Below, one piece after another: positions 1 through 18,991 of a DNA stretch of 64,000 bases. The notes below the pieces were generated by a model. It saw only the letters and a program-made list of their open reading frames with translations, did no database searches and was not told the origin of the DNA. A program made the translations under genes and the position numbers. The DNA comes from Typhlomys cinereus (taxonomy: Eukaryota; Chordata; Mammalia; Rodentia; Platacanthomyidae): positions 2,885,188 through 2,949,187 of the forward strand of contig JALPQD010000160.1 in NCBI GenBank assembly GCA_023101885.1, read 5' to 3'. How positions within the stretch are numbered: position 1 is the stretch's first letter; each line of letters opens with the position of its first letter.

Positions 1-105
1 AGTTTCTCGTATTGAAAGGTGGCTGCCTTTTGCTTACTGAGAGGCATTTTAATGTGGTTTATGTATAATGTCAAATAAAGAATATTTAACACTTAAAAAA
101 AAAAG
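1..105 (+). pseudogene. 3' tail of a possible processed retrocopy
   Basis: A 3'-UTR-like stretch carries AATAAA at about 76-81 and then a run of ten A's at about 96-105, as in a retroposed mRNA end. Its body would lie left of the window, so the source gene cannot be named. Confidence 0.35.
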
Positions 106-128
106 GATCCATTTAGCTTAACTGATGC

Positions 129-488
129 TTAAAGACAGCAGCTTTGGGCTCTGATTGAGGTTTGCCAAAGGCTCTTTAGGTTTCTTCTTCCCCCATTACC
201 TCTCTGAGCTTTGAGTGGTTTTTCTGCCTCAACAAACCAACTCCTTTGCAGACCTTTCCGTTGCTGAAGCAGGATCCATTTCCTCACCAGAAGTTCCGCT
301 ATTATGTTAGACTGGGATCGATCACTACAAATGCTGTCTCTTTGCAAAAGCCAGTTGTAATTATACATGTAACTAACAACAAAGTATATGAAGAGTATTA
401 CTGGGAATAACTCTACTTTTGCTGGAAAAGCAAAGATTACAAATTCCATTTCCTGAATTCTCTCATAACTTTTTCTTAGAGTGAACAT
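129..488 (-). other. Unassigned 119-codon open frame in ZNF512 intron
   Basis: An ATG-started frame antisense to ZNF512, with one hydrophobic stretch around residues 27-43 (VELFPVILFIYFVVSYMY) and a basic second half. I recognise no family. It is probably a chance frame, possibly an old exon or retrocopy fragment. Confidence 0.12.
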
Positions 489-768
489 ATTTGTGATATA
501 TACGTGTACATTTCTATAGGCCAGAGAATAACCTCAGATGACGTTCTTTACGCACTGTACATCTTTCTTCTTTGCTTTCTTCCTTTTTTGACGCAAGGTT
601 TCTCTCTGACCTAGAGCGTAGCCAGAGAGTTCTAGAAATCTCCCTGACTCTTCCCCAGTGCTGGCATTCTAAGTGCGTAACCAGCATACTTGGATTTTTT
701 TTTTTTTTAACATATGGATTCTAGAGATTGAATTCAGGTCCTGAAAGCACTTTTACAGACTGAACAAT

Positions 769-860
769 CTCTCCAGCATTTAAACATTATTGTTGTTGTT
801 GTTGTTGTTATTAAATCTCTCCAGCCCTTAAACATTATTATTGTTGTTAGTAGTAGTACT
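769..860 (+). repeat. GTT microsatellite with local ~46-bp duplication
   Basis: A (GTT)n run at about 790-808 follows ATCTCTCCAGCATTTAAACA. Nearly the same block recurs at 815-848 with a shorter GTT run, so the unit has been duplicated in tandem. Confidence 0.7.
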
Positions 861-1009
861 AGTACCACTGCTTAGAACTTAAAACATATAAAATCTATCA
901 TGTTATCTTGAAGAAAGATTAGAAATGTAAATAAGCAGGAAAAAACTACTGAAATCATTCAGAACTCATCCACTTTAACATTTTGACTTATGACCTTTTT
1001 TCTTTCTAA

Positions 1010-1165
1010 ATGTCTACATACTGCCACATACCTGTGAAGTCAGAAGACGACTCCGAGGAGCCAGTTCTCTCCTTCTACTCATTATATGAGTTCTAGACTT
1101 TGAACTCAGGTCGTCAGGCTTGTGTGGCAAGTGCCTTTACCCACTGGACCATCTTGCCGACCTGG
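1010..1165 (-). mobile_element. B3-like SINE (antisense)
   Basis: Contains the inverted B2/B3 landmarks GAACTCAGGTCGTCAGGC and CTGGACCATCTTGCCGACC. Diverged copy. Confidence 0.5.
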
Positions 1166-1620
1166 TTTATGACCTTCTTTTAAGTATATGAATATATATT
1201 TGTACGCTGATTTTTTTTCTGGATCTCTTTTTTTACCCCGGGAGACAGGGTTTCACTCTGTAGCTCAGGCCAGCTTTGAACTTAGGGTTCCCCTCCAGGT
1301 CCTGGCAATGCATGAACCACCATAAGTGGCTTCATCATAATATTTTTAATATTTTTCTAATATGCTTTATAGCTTTTTTAATTAAAAAATACAGATTAAA
1401 TGTTTCATATGAAAGACTCTTGTTATATTAAAAATCCAAGACAAAACAAATCAATTAGATTTACCAATTTCAACAACTCTTGAGGCATTTACATCTTTTT
1501 GTGTATGAGTGTATACTTGTAAGCTTTTGAACTTTATAACCTTAAGAGGCAGATGTAAGTTTCAGGGATATTTCAGTTGGGAGCCTTCATTCTTGTAATC
1601 AAATGTTTCTTGTCATCTAG

Positions 1621-9007
<7,387 letters not shown>

Positions 9008-10600
9008 GCAGTCATTGAGCGTGCTCCTAAGAGAGCGGACGGGATGCTGTTGTCATGGGGACCTGCGGGTGGGGAGGCCACAGGGCTGAGTGAAGACGCT
9101 TTCAGCTGTTGGTATCATGTGGTGACTCTCTCAGCTCTTCTGTGTAAATTTCATGGTCTTCCTGACTAATTCACTCCATCCTTCTCCCTCTTTTAGTAGG
9201 TTTGTACTATTTCTCACCGAAGCCCTCTTGCTTTCTCTTCATTGCCCAAAGAGTCCCCTTGAAAATCCAGCTGAAGGCCCTCTGACCCTGTGCAAGACGA
9301 AAAAACCTTTTGGTTTTTCATTCTGGTTCTTTCCTTCCTAGGTTTTGAACACTCTCGAAATCTCCATTGGTTTAAGTTACTTCATCATCTAGCTGACAAA
9401 ACAATTCCAAACCAATTTTTTAAAGCCATGACATGTTTTTATTCTTTTGTATTTGTGACATAAGAAACCTAGAAACTAGAACTGTCATTTTTTATAGGAT
9501 GACTCGAATCCTGGAGAAGCAAAACTATAGAAGCTGTTTGTCAACAATTTGGTTTTAAAGGGATTGAAAGGACTCTGTGTAAAGCTAGAACCTCTTTCTG
9601 ACCTGGGAATGGTTGGTCTATACCAAGTAGTAGGGACTCATTAGACCCACAGGCATGAAAAATAGCCTTAAGGAGTCCTGTGTCCCAAACATTAAAACGA
9701 GAAGAGGAAAAAACAGCAATAAATAGTATCCCCACTTTCCTGGGTTGTGAGACTTCATCTATCACCCTCCTGAAACTTGATTTTGCTCCCCTGATTTTAA
9801 GGACTGAGAAATGGCTCATCACCCCTTGTGTCAACACACTACCCTCATGCTCCTGGCAATGCTACTGCCAAGGTGTGCACCCTTCTCTCGAACATTACCT
9901 CACTTGTTAGGCTACCCCAGTGAAGTCCCCATTCATAACATTGGTCCGCATCCGTCTTCCCGAATGTTCTGAGAATATTGTCCTATTATCCTGTTTTATA
10001 TATGGAGTTCTATCCACTTTATATCGTGAAACTTTGACACCAGGTGTAGATGTTCCTCTGGAGCTGGAACAAAAACTCTTTTTTCTGTACCTCACGCCTA
10101 CCTGGTGATGTTTAATGGGCTCTTTCCTGGCGAGGGCGGACATCTTTGGAGCATTAATTAGAGCAACCTTGTCGTGTTTCTGGATTCTCTTCCCCCCTTT
10201 TTGTGTAAATATTGTCCTTCTATATTATCCTGCCTATTGTGTGGCATATGACACTTAAAAATTAACTTTGATATGGAGAAATACTACCTTTTCAAATTCC
10301 AAAAGGCTATTGTTACCCTTGAAGTCTCTGTTCTCTGTACTCCTTTAAATAGCTTTATCATGTGTGCTTTTGTGAAGACTTTGAAACAAGGGGGCATTAA
10401 AACTTGAATTGGATACTGCCAGAATGTTCATTTTGAAGCAGGTGGAAGAAATAATGTGCTTGTGCCGTTTTTATTCCTTGTGCCCGTGAAGCCCTTGTAA
10501 GTAGATGAGGGTTGTCAGGGAGAGAAAGCCGTGTTCAGTTCTGGTGACTAAGACTTGAGAAAGTGTGGTGATGACAAAAGAAATAAAGTGAGTCTCTCTT
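9008..10600 (+). other. ZNF512: ZNF512 3' UTR (probable extent)
   Basis: Unique sequence with no clear repeat follows the stop codon. AATAAA-type signals occur near 9718 and near 10581 (AGAAATAAAGTGAG). The second is followed by a T/G-rich stretch and is the more likely end. Extent is inferred, not shown. Confidence 0.5.
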
Positions 10601-10603
10601 AGA

Positions 10604-11059
10604 ATGATGTTTCCAGTTTTCCTTGATGCTGAACTGCTGCCTGACTCCTTGCTGACACCCTGTGGGACTCAGAAGATGGCTGGAAATTGGAATGACTTTG
10701 AAGTAAGTCCGAAATGCAGTTATCTCAATAGTTCTTTAGCTCCTGACACCCATGGTCAAAATGATTTGCCAATAAAGGATATTCATGTAGGAAACTTGTT
10801 CTGTTTCTTGTGGGCCCCTCCTTTCTTTTTCCTTCCCCGGGCCAGGGATCATCAAAACCTAATTATCCTAATAACACTTCAATTTTTCAAAAATTCATTG
10901 GACTACTATAAATTGGGATGGTGGTATTCTGTCATGGAACCTAGACCAGTGTCAGACATGCTTGCTGCAGTAACTGAAAATGACCTTGAACTGATCCTGA
11001 GCAGTGTGGAACGTAAACTGGCTCGATTGCTTTGGAAACAATTCATTTGGTCACGTTGA
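10604..11059 (+). other. Unassigned 151-codon open frame downstream of ZNF512
   Basis: An ATG-started frame in non-repetitive DNA just after the likely ZNF512 poly(A) site. No motif or family recognised. A donor-like GAA/GTAAGT lies inside at about 10702. It is probably chance coding, or a fragment of a 3' exon. Confidence 0.15.
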
Positions 11060-11709
11060 ACATGGAGCACAAGAATGAGAAGGTTCAACGCCAGGTATGT
11101 CAGAGAAATTACTCTTTCTCATCCGTACCAAGAGAGATCACAGGAAAATGATAGTTGCACTGTGGTTACAATAGAAAGATGCTGAAATGTTCCAAGAACT
11201 ACCACCTGTCCACCAAAATCTGCTCTCATCTTCCAAAATTAAAGGTCTGTAGAACAAACGGCTAGACCGCATTTCCAACAACATATCCCCCCTTTGCCCT
11301 CCATGTGGTAAATGAGTAGTCAGCTAATTTCCCCTTGGGATGTGTGTAGAAATGGTGTGTGTGTTTTGAAAACGAGTATAAGCTAGGGATGTAGTTCCAT
11401 GATAGTGACTGAGTAGCATGCACAAGGCCCCACGTGTGGGGAAAATGTTCTCATCTGGATTCTCTTCTCTGCCTCCTGGTTGCCATGATGTGAGCTTTTC
11501 TGACGCACCTCACCCTCTGTGCCATGATGGACTGACATTTCTGAAACTGTGAATGAATAAATTCTTTTAAAAGAAAGAAAAAATAGTGTGCTATGTTTTT
11601 GGTTTTTTCCCCCACTTGCCCAAGGAGTTGCTGTTTATGGTGCCTTTGGAAGCTGGCGGGCCCCTGAGTCAGTCATGCAGAGCACCACTGTGAAAGCAAG
11701 AACTGAATA

Positions 11710-11770
11710 GCGGTGGATTCGGCACATCCTTTTGTTTTTTGCGGTGGATTCTGCACATCCTTTTGTCTTT
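11710..11770 (+). repeat. ~31-bp tandem duplication
   Basis: The block GCGGTGGATTC(G/T)GCACATCC followed by TTTTGT occurs twice in succession, just upstream of a SINE insertion. Confidence 0.75.
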
Positions 11771-11787
11771 TTAAAAACATTCTTTGT

Positions 11788-12048
11788 GGGGGCTGGAGAG
11801 GTGGCTCAGGGGTTAAGCCTCTGCCTTGCAGGCAGAGGGTCCTGAGTTCGGATCCTAGACCCCATGTATAGACCCCAGCGGAAGCAGGGGCGGCCTGCGT
11901 TTCTGGTCCTGGTAGGGCGGAGCCGGTGAATCCCGGGGCAGAGTAAACGAGGAGGTGGAGGTGTCCATGGTGGTTCCCGAATTCGCCCATGGTTCTACAC
12001 ACACATACATACACACGCACGCACACACGCATACGCGCACAATTGAAT
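11788..12048 (+). mobile_element. Subfamily A SINE with 12-bp target-site duplication
   Basis: GGGGCTGGAGAGGTGGCTC head through CAATTGAATA tail. AACATTCTTTGT flanks it exactly at 11776-11787 and 12049-12060, so the insertion is recent. Confidence 0.9.
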
Positions 12049-12149
12049 AACATTCTTTGTCAATATTTTACTCAAGAAAGAGGGTGCATGTGTGTATACC
12101 ATGGCTCACAGATAGATGGAGGTCAGCGGATAACTTTCCAAAGGCAGTT

Positions 12150-12294
12150 GTTGGGCTGCTGAGATAAATTGGTCAGGCACCTGCTCACAAACCTGGTAAG
12201 CTGAGTTCAAGTCCCCAGAAGCCCACATGGTAAAAGGAGAGGAATAACTTCCAAAAGTTGTTCTCTGACTTCCAGCCATGCAGCATGGCATTTG

Positions 12295-12354
<60 letters not shown>

Positions 12355-12390
12355 TCTTCCCTCTCTCTTTCCAATAAAATGCTTAGGAAA
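12150..12390 (+). mobile_element. B3-like SINE with embedded CT microsatellite
   Basis: Head GGGCTGCTGAGATAAATTGG and box-B-like GAGTTCAAGTCCCCAGAAGC. The 3' part holds (CT)n at about 12299-12358 and ends near CCAATAAAATGC. Confidence 0.65.
12299..12371 (+). repeat. (CT)n microsatellite
   Basis: About 60-70 bp of nearly pure CT dinucleotides with a few TT/CC interruptions; likely length-variable. Confidence 0.95.
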
Positions 12391-12824
12391 AAAGTTGGTG
12401 CTCTTCTACTCTGTAGGATTCTGGGATCAAACTCAGGTCACCAGGTTTGTGAGCAGGCACCTTATTTGTTGAGCTATCTTGCTGGTCCTATCTTTTGTCT
12501 TTTTAGTGTGCTCTAATATATCAGTTTGTCTACAAATATGATAAACTGTGACATAGTCATATTGTGGGAAACTATACAAGTCACTAAGGAAGTCCTTGTT
12601 ATCTTCAAGAAATCTTAAAAATAGCTTTGATAAGCAGGTTTCAGAATACATCAAGTAAACCACTCACATAAGGTTTTAAAGCTTGGAAAAAACAGTGCTT
12701 GACAGCTTCTGTGGACATTTACAGAAATAAAAGATGGGTAGCAATGAAAGGCATCAAGTACAGTGTGGTGCTTCTGGAATCCAGATGAATGAACTTGGTG
12801 TGACTTTTTCTTGTAATTTCTTTC

Positions 12825-12978
12825 TTTTTATTTATTTTATATGTGTGAGTGTGGACATGCTACACATAACTTTTAGGAGTGGGTTCTCTTCCTTCTACTG
12901 AGTTCCAAAGGTCAAACTCAAGTTGTCAGGATGCCACAGCAAACACTGTTACCTACTGAGTCATCTCACTGGCCTTGC
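12825..12978 (-). mobile_element. B3-like SINE (antisense)
   Basis: Inverted landmarks: TTTATTTATTTTATATGTGT, GGTCAAACTCAAGTTGTCAG and GAGTCATCTCACTGGCC. Confidence 0.6.
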
Positions 12979-12989
12979 TGTTGCTTATT

Positions 12990-13266
12990 TTTATTCATTT
13001 ATTTAGTTTGCACACAATGTGTGCACGTGTGTATGTGTGCCCTCATGCAAGTGGGCTCTCGAGTGTGTGTGCCTGTAGCCCCAAGAGTGACCTCCGGAAT
13101 CATCTTGGACTGCTCCACCTCCTTATTGTTTCGCTCTGGTGTTCCTAGGTTCCTCCTTCCAGGCCAGTATAGGCTCAACATTTTTACATAGGATCTGGGG
13201 ATCAGAATTCAGGTCCTTTTGCTTTCTAGGCAAAGGTGTTAACTTCTGAGCCATCTCCCCAACCCC
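12990..13266 (-). mobile_element. Subfamily B SINE (antisense)
   Basis: Ends with the inverted head CTTCTGAGCCATCTCCCCAA. The body has GTGACCTCCGGAATCATC and TTCAGGTCCTTTTGCTTTC. It is an older relative of the subfamily A copies, sharing the head. Confidence 0.7.
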
Positions 13267-14255
13267 TCCTTATTTCTTAATATGGGTAGTGCGTTGTAAC
13301 TTCATTATTATATTTATGCAATATTTTTTTATATTTACCCCAAAATAATATATCCCTTCTACCTCAAGGAAACACTTTGGAATTTTATTACTTACTTATT
13401 TAGTGGTGCTGGGGATCATGCATGATAAGCAAGCTTTCTATCACTGAGCTACACCCTCGGTTAGATATACCTTTGTTTTCCTCTTACCTCTTGGTCATTC
13501 CCCGTTAGAGCAAATGGCATTCTGTACTTCCAGGTACTGGGATCCACGATAATTTTTGTTTCTGTAGCTCCTCTCCGTGTGTTGCAATCGCTTCACCTTC
13601 TTTCCTTCTGAATGTTCTTTCATGATTTTACAACTATACTTGGACCACATGATCTTTGATTTCACCGTTCTTTAATCTTACTAATATTATTCCCATTGTA
13701 GTGACTTTGGGGCCCACATAGCCCCTGCGGGTCATGATTCCATCCCGTTGTTTGTAATGCAGACTTTACTCTGCAGGTGTAGCTTGATTACCTCATCTTC
13801 TGCAACAGCTGCATCCTGTTTAATTTTCTTTGTGCTTTATTTATTCATGTGTGAGTTGCATGTTTTTAAGCACTTCCAGCAGAATAAAGCTAGAATTGTG
13901 GTTTGTTGAAATGTGAATCATAATCTGAGGTTATAACCCCATATTTTGCAATGCAACTCTATGAGAAAAAATGTATTCAACATTGCATAGTTTGGAAATT
14001 GTTAGTAACAAAAAATACTTCAAAGTGATTTTTTTCATGGTGGGTAATTTCTGGTAGTAATCTGCAATCCAAAACTCTTGTTAATGAATTTATTATCAAA
14101 TAGTACTCAAGCCTATCCTAAGTCTATTACTTCAGCTTTTATTTCATCTGTCATTTTAGGAATAGCGCTATCTCTCTCTCTTTCTCTTCTTAGACAGGAT
14201 CTTGCTTTGTAGCCTCTGTTAGCTAGAATTTCTTATATAACCTAGGTGTCACAGT

Positions 14256-14660
14256 TAGGCACAGGTGTCAACTTGACAGTTGAAGGTTTAAGCTCCAGGC
14301 ACATTTGTAGAGAATTAATGGTTGAGTTAAGCCCAGAGCAAAACTGCAGGAGATTGTCTAGCTAATGCGGAAGGCCCAGCCCATGATGGATGGGACTAGG
14401 TCCTGAAGGTGAATAAAATACTGAGAGCTGGTTGAGGAAGTCAGCATCCTTCTGTACTCTTGGCCAGACATGTTCGTCTGGCAAGTAAGTATTGTCCCTC
14501 TCTCAGCTATTGATGGTGTGGCCAGTTCCTTCGGCCTGGTGTTGGTGCGTACTCTCCCGTCAAGTTGGACTGAGAACTGTAACAGACTGTCGTAAGGCAA
14601 TAAACCCCTTGTTCCCTTAAGCTGTTTGATGGCCATTTATCAGCAACCATGCGGGCAAAC
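14256..14660 (+). mobile_element. GTCAACTTGACA-type rodent interspersed repeat
   Basis: About 400 bp starting TAGGCACAGGTGTCAACTTG and ending near GATGGCCATTTATCAGCAAC. Similar copies lie near 16325, 17120, 30700 and 48728 on plus and 56605 on minus. It resembles rodent nonautonomous hAT-like repeats. The exact family name is uncertain. Confidence 0.6.
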
Positions 14661-15279
14661 TGCTACAGTAGGAATGGCCTCAATTCAAGATTCTCTTGCC
14701 CTAAGGTTCCCAAGTGCTGGATTGTAGATGTGTGTCACTGCATCCACGTGGATTTATTCTGATTTGACGCTTAGGGGTGACTCAGTGTGGTCTTGGCCAC
14801 ATGACCCTCATGCTTTGCCAAAAGTTGATGTCTCCTCCTGAGACAATACCATTGTTCCTCCTTCAGCTTCTTTCACTGGCTTTTAAAAGCCTTCTTCAGC
14901 TAGTATTTTTTACTTTGCTTACAACCACAATACAGGTTAGTTAGCTTGGTTTTGTATAAGATGTTGAAAATCAAACATCAAGTCAGTATATTAAAAACAC
15001 ACTTTAGCTCTTGGAACTAAATAAAGAGAAGAGGAACAGTTGTAGACTTAAAAATAGCGTTTTTCACAGTCTTGTCTCCCAAGAGGAAAAGACCATCAAT
15101 ATTAACACACACACAGTCACAGAGTAGCAATGTTTTGATATGGGTCCTGATACTTTTCAACCAAACTAATTGTTTTCCATTGTTTTGGTGTTGGAGAGGT
15201 AGGGAGAAATGGTGATTTACTGAATCCTTATAATCCAGCCACAGTGCTAAGGACTTTAGTAGGGGTTTTTGTTTTGTTT

Positions 15280-15420
15280 TGTTTTTGAGACACAGATTCA
15301 TGTATCCCAGCCTGGCCTCAAACTTGCTATGTAGTTCAAGATGACCTTGAACTTCTGGTTCTCCTGCCTCTGCCAAGCTCTGGTCTTACAGACGTGTGCT
15401 GCCACACCCAGTTTATGAAA
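15280..15420 (-). mobile_element. B1-type SINE (antisense)
   Basis: Inverted B1: TTTTTGAGACACAGATTC, CAGCCTGGCCTCAAACTTGC, ending in ACAGACGTGTGCTGCCACAC. Confidence 0.65.
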
Positions 15421-15479
15421 TGCTGAAGAGGGAATCCAGGGCTTGAGCTACATCTCCTGCCCAAAGACTTTTTATCTTA

Positions 15480-15762
15480 ATTTTTAAACTCTATTTATTT
15501 ATCTCTGTGGGGGGGGGAGAGAAGGAAGGGAGGGAGAGAGGACACTGTGTGTCCCTATGGAGGATCAAAGGTGACTTCGGGAATCATTCTGGACTGCTTC
15601 TACCTCCTTTTTACTTCACTATGAAATTTCCCAGGCTCTGCCCACCAGTGCCAGAAGTGCAGTGTTTCCAACTGGCCTTGTTATGTGAGACCTGGGATTT
15701 GAACTCAGGACCTTCTGCTTGTGAGGCAGAGTCTTAACCCTTGAGTCATCTCTCCAGCCCTC
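15480..15762 (-). mobile_element. Subfamily B SINE (antisense)
   Basis: Inverted tail TTTATTTATCTCTGTGGG, body GTGACTTCGGGAATCATTC and inverted head TTGAGTCATCTCTCCAGCCC. Confidence 0.8.
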
Positions 15763-16166
15763 AAAGATTTCTTGATGTATCATCTCCTTTATATATCATG
15801 TATCATGGAAATATGTATGATTATACCTCAATAAAGGTAAGAGGGAAGAAACTGTTTTTAGGGACTGGAAATATAGCCTTATGGCATAGAGTGTTTACTG
15901 CAAAGAACAAGCACACTAAAAAGAAGGGGGAATTGAAAATATTATTTTATAGAGTGAAAAAATGTTTTTTCCAACTTTCTGAAGTAGAATTTACAACTTA
16001 AATGTACATATGCATATTATAGGACATGCTTTTTTTGAAAGCAGATACTCTAATTCCTTGCTTTTGTTTGTATAGTAATGGGAACTTGGCATGACTAATG
16101 GTAAACCCACATTGGCCACTGATGTATTACATTTTTAGTCCAGGACCCACATTAAAAGATAGAGGA

Positions 16167-16322
16167 TGGGCTGGAGAGATGACTCGGGGGTTAAAGTCTT
16201 TGCCTTGAAAGCAAAAGAACCTGGCTTCAGATGCCAGACCCCACATAAAAACTCCAGGTGGATATGGTGACAACCTGGCCCCCCCTCTGGGAATCCCCAG
16301 AGTAAAGAAATAGGGAAGCAGA
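16167..16322 (+). mobile_element. Subfamily B SINE, truncated
   Basis: GGGCTGGAGAGATGACTCGG head and CCAGACCCCACATAAAAAC body. The 3' part is missing, interrupted by a GTCAACTTGACA-type repeat. Confidence 0.7.
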
Positions 16323-16672
16323 GTGTGATAGTTAAGCCTGGGTGTCAGCTTGACACACCTGGTATTAACAAAGGTCAGCTCAGACCACACCTGAAAGGAT
16401 CAACTGAGACCACCTGATGGGATTATATACCTGCTGTAGATCCCATAGGACCGTCCTAGTAATGGACCATATAAAAGCACAGAGGAGAGATTCTCTGAAG
16501 CTGTGCTCTTCCCTCCTGCTGCCCAGCCTTCCAAATCTTCAACATGACTAGAGACTCTCTAGGAATCCCTCAGGCTTCAGCCATCACCCTTGGGCCTACT
16601 GGGCTGAGCAGCTACTGGTAGCCATCGTTGGACTACCTCGGCCATATTTCATAAGCCACTCAATAAATTTCA
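16323..16672 (+). mobile_element. GTCAACTTGACA-type repeat, diverged
   Basis: Starts AGTGTGATAGTTAAGCCTGG with GTGTCAGCTTGACACACC, and has GACCACCTGATGGGATTATA inside. A (CA)n run at 16673-16720 follows. Confidence 0.45.
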
Positions 16673-16935
16673 TACACACACACGCACACACACACACGCA
16701 CACACACACACACACACAGAGTCTCACAGTAATAAGGTTGAAGAACAATTGAGGATGGCTCCCAATATCATCCTTGGGCCTCCACAGGAGTGCACATTCA
16801 AGTGCGCTGGTATATATAACATCCCCACACACATGTACACTCCCTGGCATACAACACACACACAACATGCACACATACATAAAAGAAAAAATCTTGATGC
16901 AAACAATGAGTACAAGTACTTCTATGGAGATATGG

Positions 16936-17105
16936 GAAGCCGGGAGAGATGACTCATCTGGAAGCTCATTGACCAGCTAGTTTGGAGTTCAGGACACAGC
17001 AGAAACAAGAGAGACCTACCTCAACAATGCACGAAGGTAGGAACAGGCTCCTGGAAGTTGTTCTCTGACTTCCACATGTACTCTCCCCACTAATAAAATA
17101 TTAAA
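16936..17105 (+). mobile_element. B3/B4-like SINE
   Basis: Head-like AGCCGGGAGAGATGACTCAT and tail block GAAGTTGTTCTCTGACTTCC, then CTAATAAAATATTAAAAATG. Confidence 0.5.
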
Positions 17106-17119
17106 AATGTTTTTCTAGA

Positions 17120-17495
17120 TGTGCTAGTGAGATATATAGGTGTTGACTTCACAGCTGAAGCTTGAGCTCGGCACATCTGTGAAGAACTGGTAGTCAAGGC
17201 AACCTCTAAGTGAGCCTGCTGGAGAGCATCAGATTGATGTGGGAAGAAGCCCAGTCCCTGATGGTGAGAATATTCCCTGGGCAGGTGGATAAGACGGAAG
17301 GAATTGGTTCAGGAGTTTGAGCATAACTTCATCACATCTGCAGTCTGGCAAGCGAAGTTTGTCCCTCTCTCAGCAATCTGTGTCTATGTCACTGATGCTG
17401 GTATGAAGTCTCCTGAATTGATCAGCATCATGCAGGCTAACTGCTATCCCAGGCTTCCTTGTTTGAAGACTGTCACTGAGTACTAATCCTTTAGT
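17120..17495 (+). mobile_element. GTCAACTTGACA-type repeat
   Basis: GATATATAGGTGTTGACTTC start, GCACATCTGTGAAGAACTGG and GATGTGGGAAGAAGCCCAG internally, same order as the copy at 30700. Confidence 0.5.
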
Positions 17496-18511
17496 TGAGG
17501 GAACCTACAACTAAAGTAGTGGGTAGATTTGGATAAACATTAGTGATCTGTTTCATCCAAAGAAAATGAAAGTAGATAGTTCGAGGGGGGAAGGAAAACT
17601 GAAGGCACTAAAGACAAGCAGGCTTTCTATTTTCTGTGGGGACTTCACATAAGTTCTGGGACCACTTAACTCACCAATACTGGCAGGAAAAGGGACCAGT
17701 TGATCACACAGGGTGGAGCGGGTTGGTTGTGCAGATGTCCTGTGCAGAGAACATCCATTCCTTCACTGCTCATGCCTATGGAGTTTGAGCTTTCCTTCTA
17801 CCAAAATAGCCTCCTACTACATCTGAGTTCAGCATTCAACTCTCAACTCCGCCTGGTTTTGTCACCATCTAACAGGCTCTCCCCAAATCTGAAGCACTGC
17901 TTTATCTTGCTTACTATGTAGGCCTATGGGTTTTGCCTCTCTTTAAAACATTAACTTCAGATAAGCAAGATCCTTGTTAAAGTCACTTTTACCGTTTCTC
18001 CACACTTAGAACATGGGAGGCACTTCCAGCTCTTACAGCAAATCTGAGAAGCTTTCTCTGTAAGGACACTAGAGTTACTCTTAAATTCTGGCCCTTGTGG
18101 AATTTGGCAATTTTCTTCAAGGCCATTTCAGTACAACAGGGTCAGGTGCATCAAACGCGCACAGTAGGTTACATGAAAGAAAACCCTGACTCAGGCTGGC
18201 ATCTCGGGTTTCCCAGGAGGAACTCAACCAGATGCCAAGTTCCCCCCCCAAAACCACATGTCTGGACTCTCCTTCCCTTTTAGTTCTGGCTTTCTTCCTG
18301 CCACAGACCGCGTCTCTGTGTTCCTACCACGTCTCCACGAGGTGGCAATTGTAGAAAAGTGGTTCCTCTGGACCTCCCCATGCTCAGCAGGTGAAGGACC
18401 CACAAAGCTTCAGGCTCGGCCAGCCCCTCGCCATAGAGACACCAAGTCTCTAGAGAGACTACCACGACATTCTCGGAGACCATTGTGCAGAGAACATTCA
18501 GTCCCAATCTG

Positions 18512-18537
18512 AGGGTTGGGGTGGGGGTGGGGGTGGG
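18512..18537 (+). promoter_or_regulatory. G-quadruplex-type G-run upstream of CCDC121
   Basis: Five consecutive G-runs (GGG, GGGG, GGGGG, GGGGG, GGG) are separated by one or two T's. It fits the four-tract quadruplex pattern and lies about 125 bp before the CCDC121 ATG. A regulatory role is inferred. Confidence 0.5.
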
Positions 18538-18662
18538 CAAAGTATCTTCTGTGAGTGGACCCCACATGGGAGGGTTGGAGAAGTGAGAGCGTGACGAAGG
18601 CTGATTATTATAGGATAGCTTGTAGGAGGGACGAGTGCTGTCCTTGGTAGCAAGAGGGAGGG

Positions 18663-18991
18663 ATGGGATCTCATGAGCAGGGCAGGTGGAAACCCAGGCC
18701 AAAATTGAAAAGCCCTGTTCTCGCTGAGAGACCCCAACAGCCTGAGGACCGACCCATTCCTCACAGGATTGCTAGGGCTTATTTGGTCATTGAGGAGGCC
18801 AAAGCGTTATGTGACCTCGATCATGGCTGGACAGAGCTCCATCATGAAGACCACGATGGAGAGACCCCTCTGGAGAATGCTGCGATTGGCGGAGCTGTTC
18901 CTCACAAGCAGCCACTTAGCCTTAGTAGTTGGGTACGGAGCCTCAGTGAACCCCAGACTCCCTCCAATGAATGCTTGGATTCACGAAGCAG
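18663..18991 (+). CDS. CCDC121: CCDC121 coding exon 1 (probable)
   Basis: 109 codons plus two bases. The donor is GCAG/GTGGGTGC. Protein is low in coiled-coil character (for example ARAYLVIEEAKALCDLDHGW). Its reality rests on the open frame and phase match; its start could lie elsewhere. Confidence 0.65.

Larger units (their letters stand above)
11060..18240. other. Intergenic, repeat-rich, no gene seen
   Basis: Between ZNF512 and CCDC121 I see SINEs of several families, three copies of a GTCAACTTGACA-type interspersed repeat, simple CT and CA repeats, and unique AT-rich sequence. No open frame here resembles a known protein. Confidence 0.7.

Noticed and set aside
12299..12371. CRISPR-like or other spaced repeat array
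   Set aside because: It is a simple CT microsatellite. No direct repeats with unique spacers exist in the window.
18280..18702. Minus-strand 140-codon frame upstream of CCDC121
   Set aside because: Low-complexity Pro/Thr stretch arises from the G-run, with no splice or family support.
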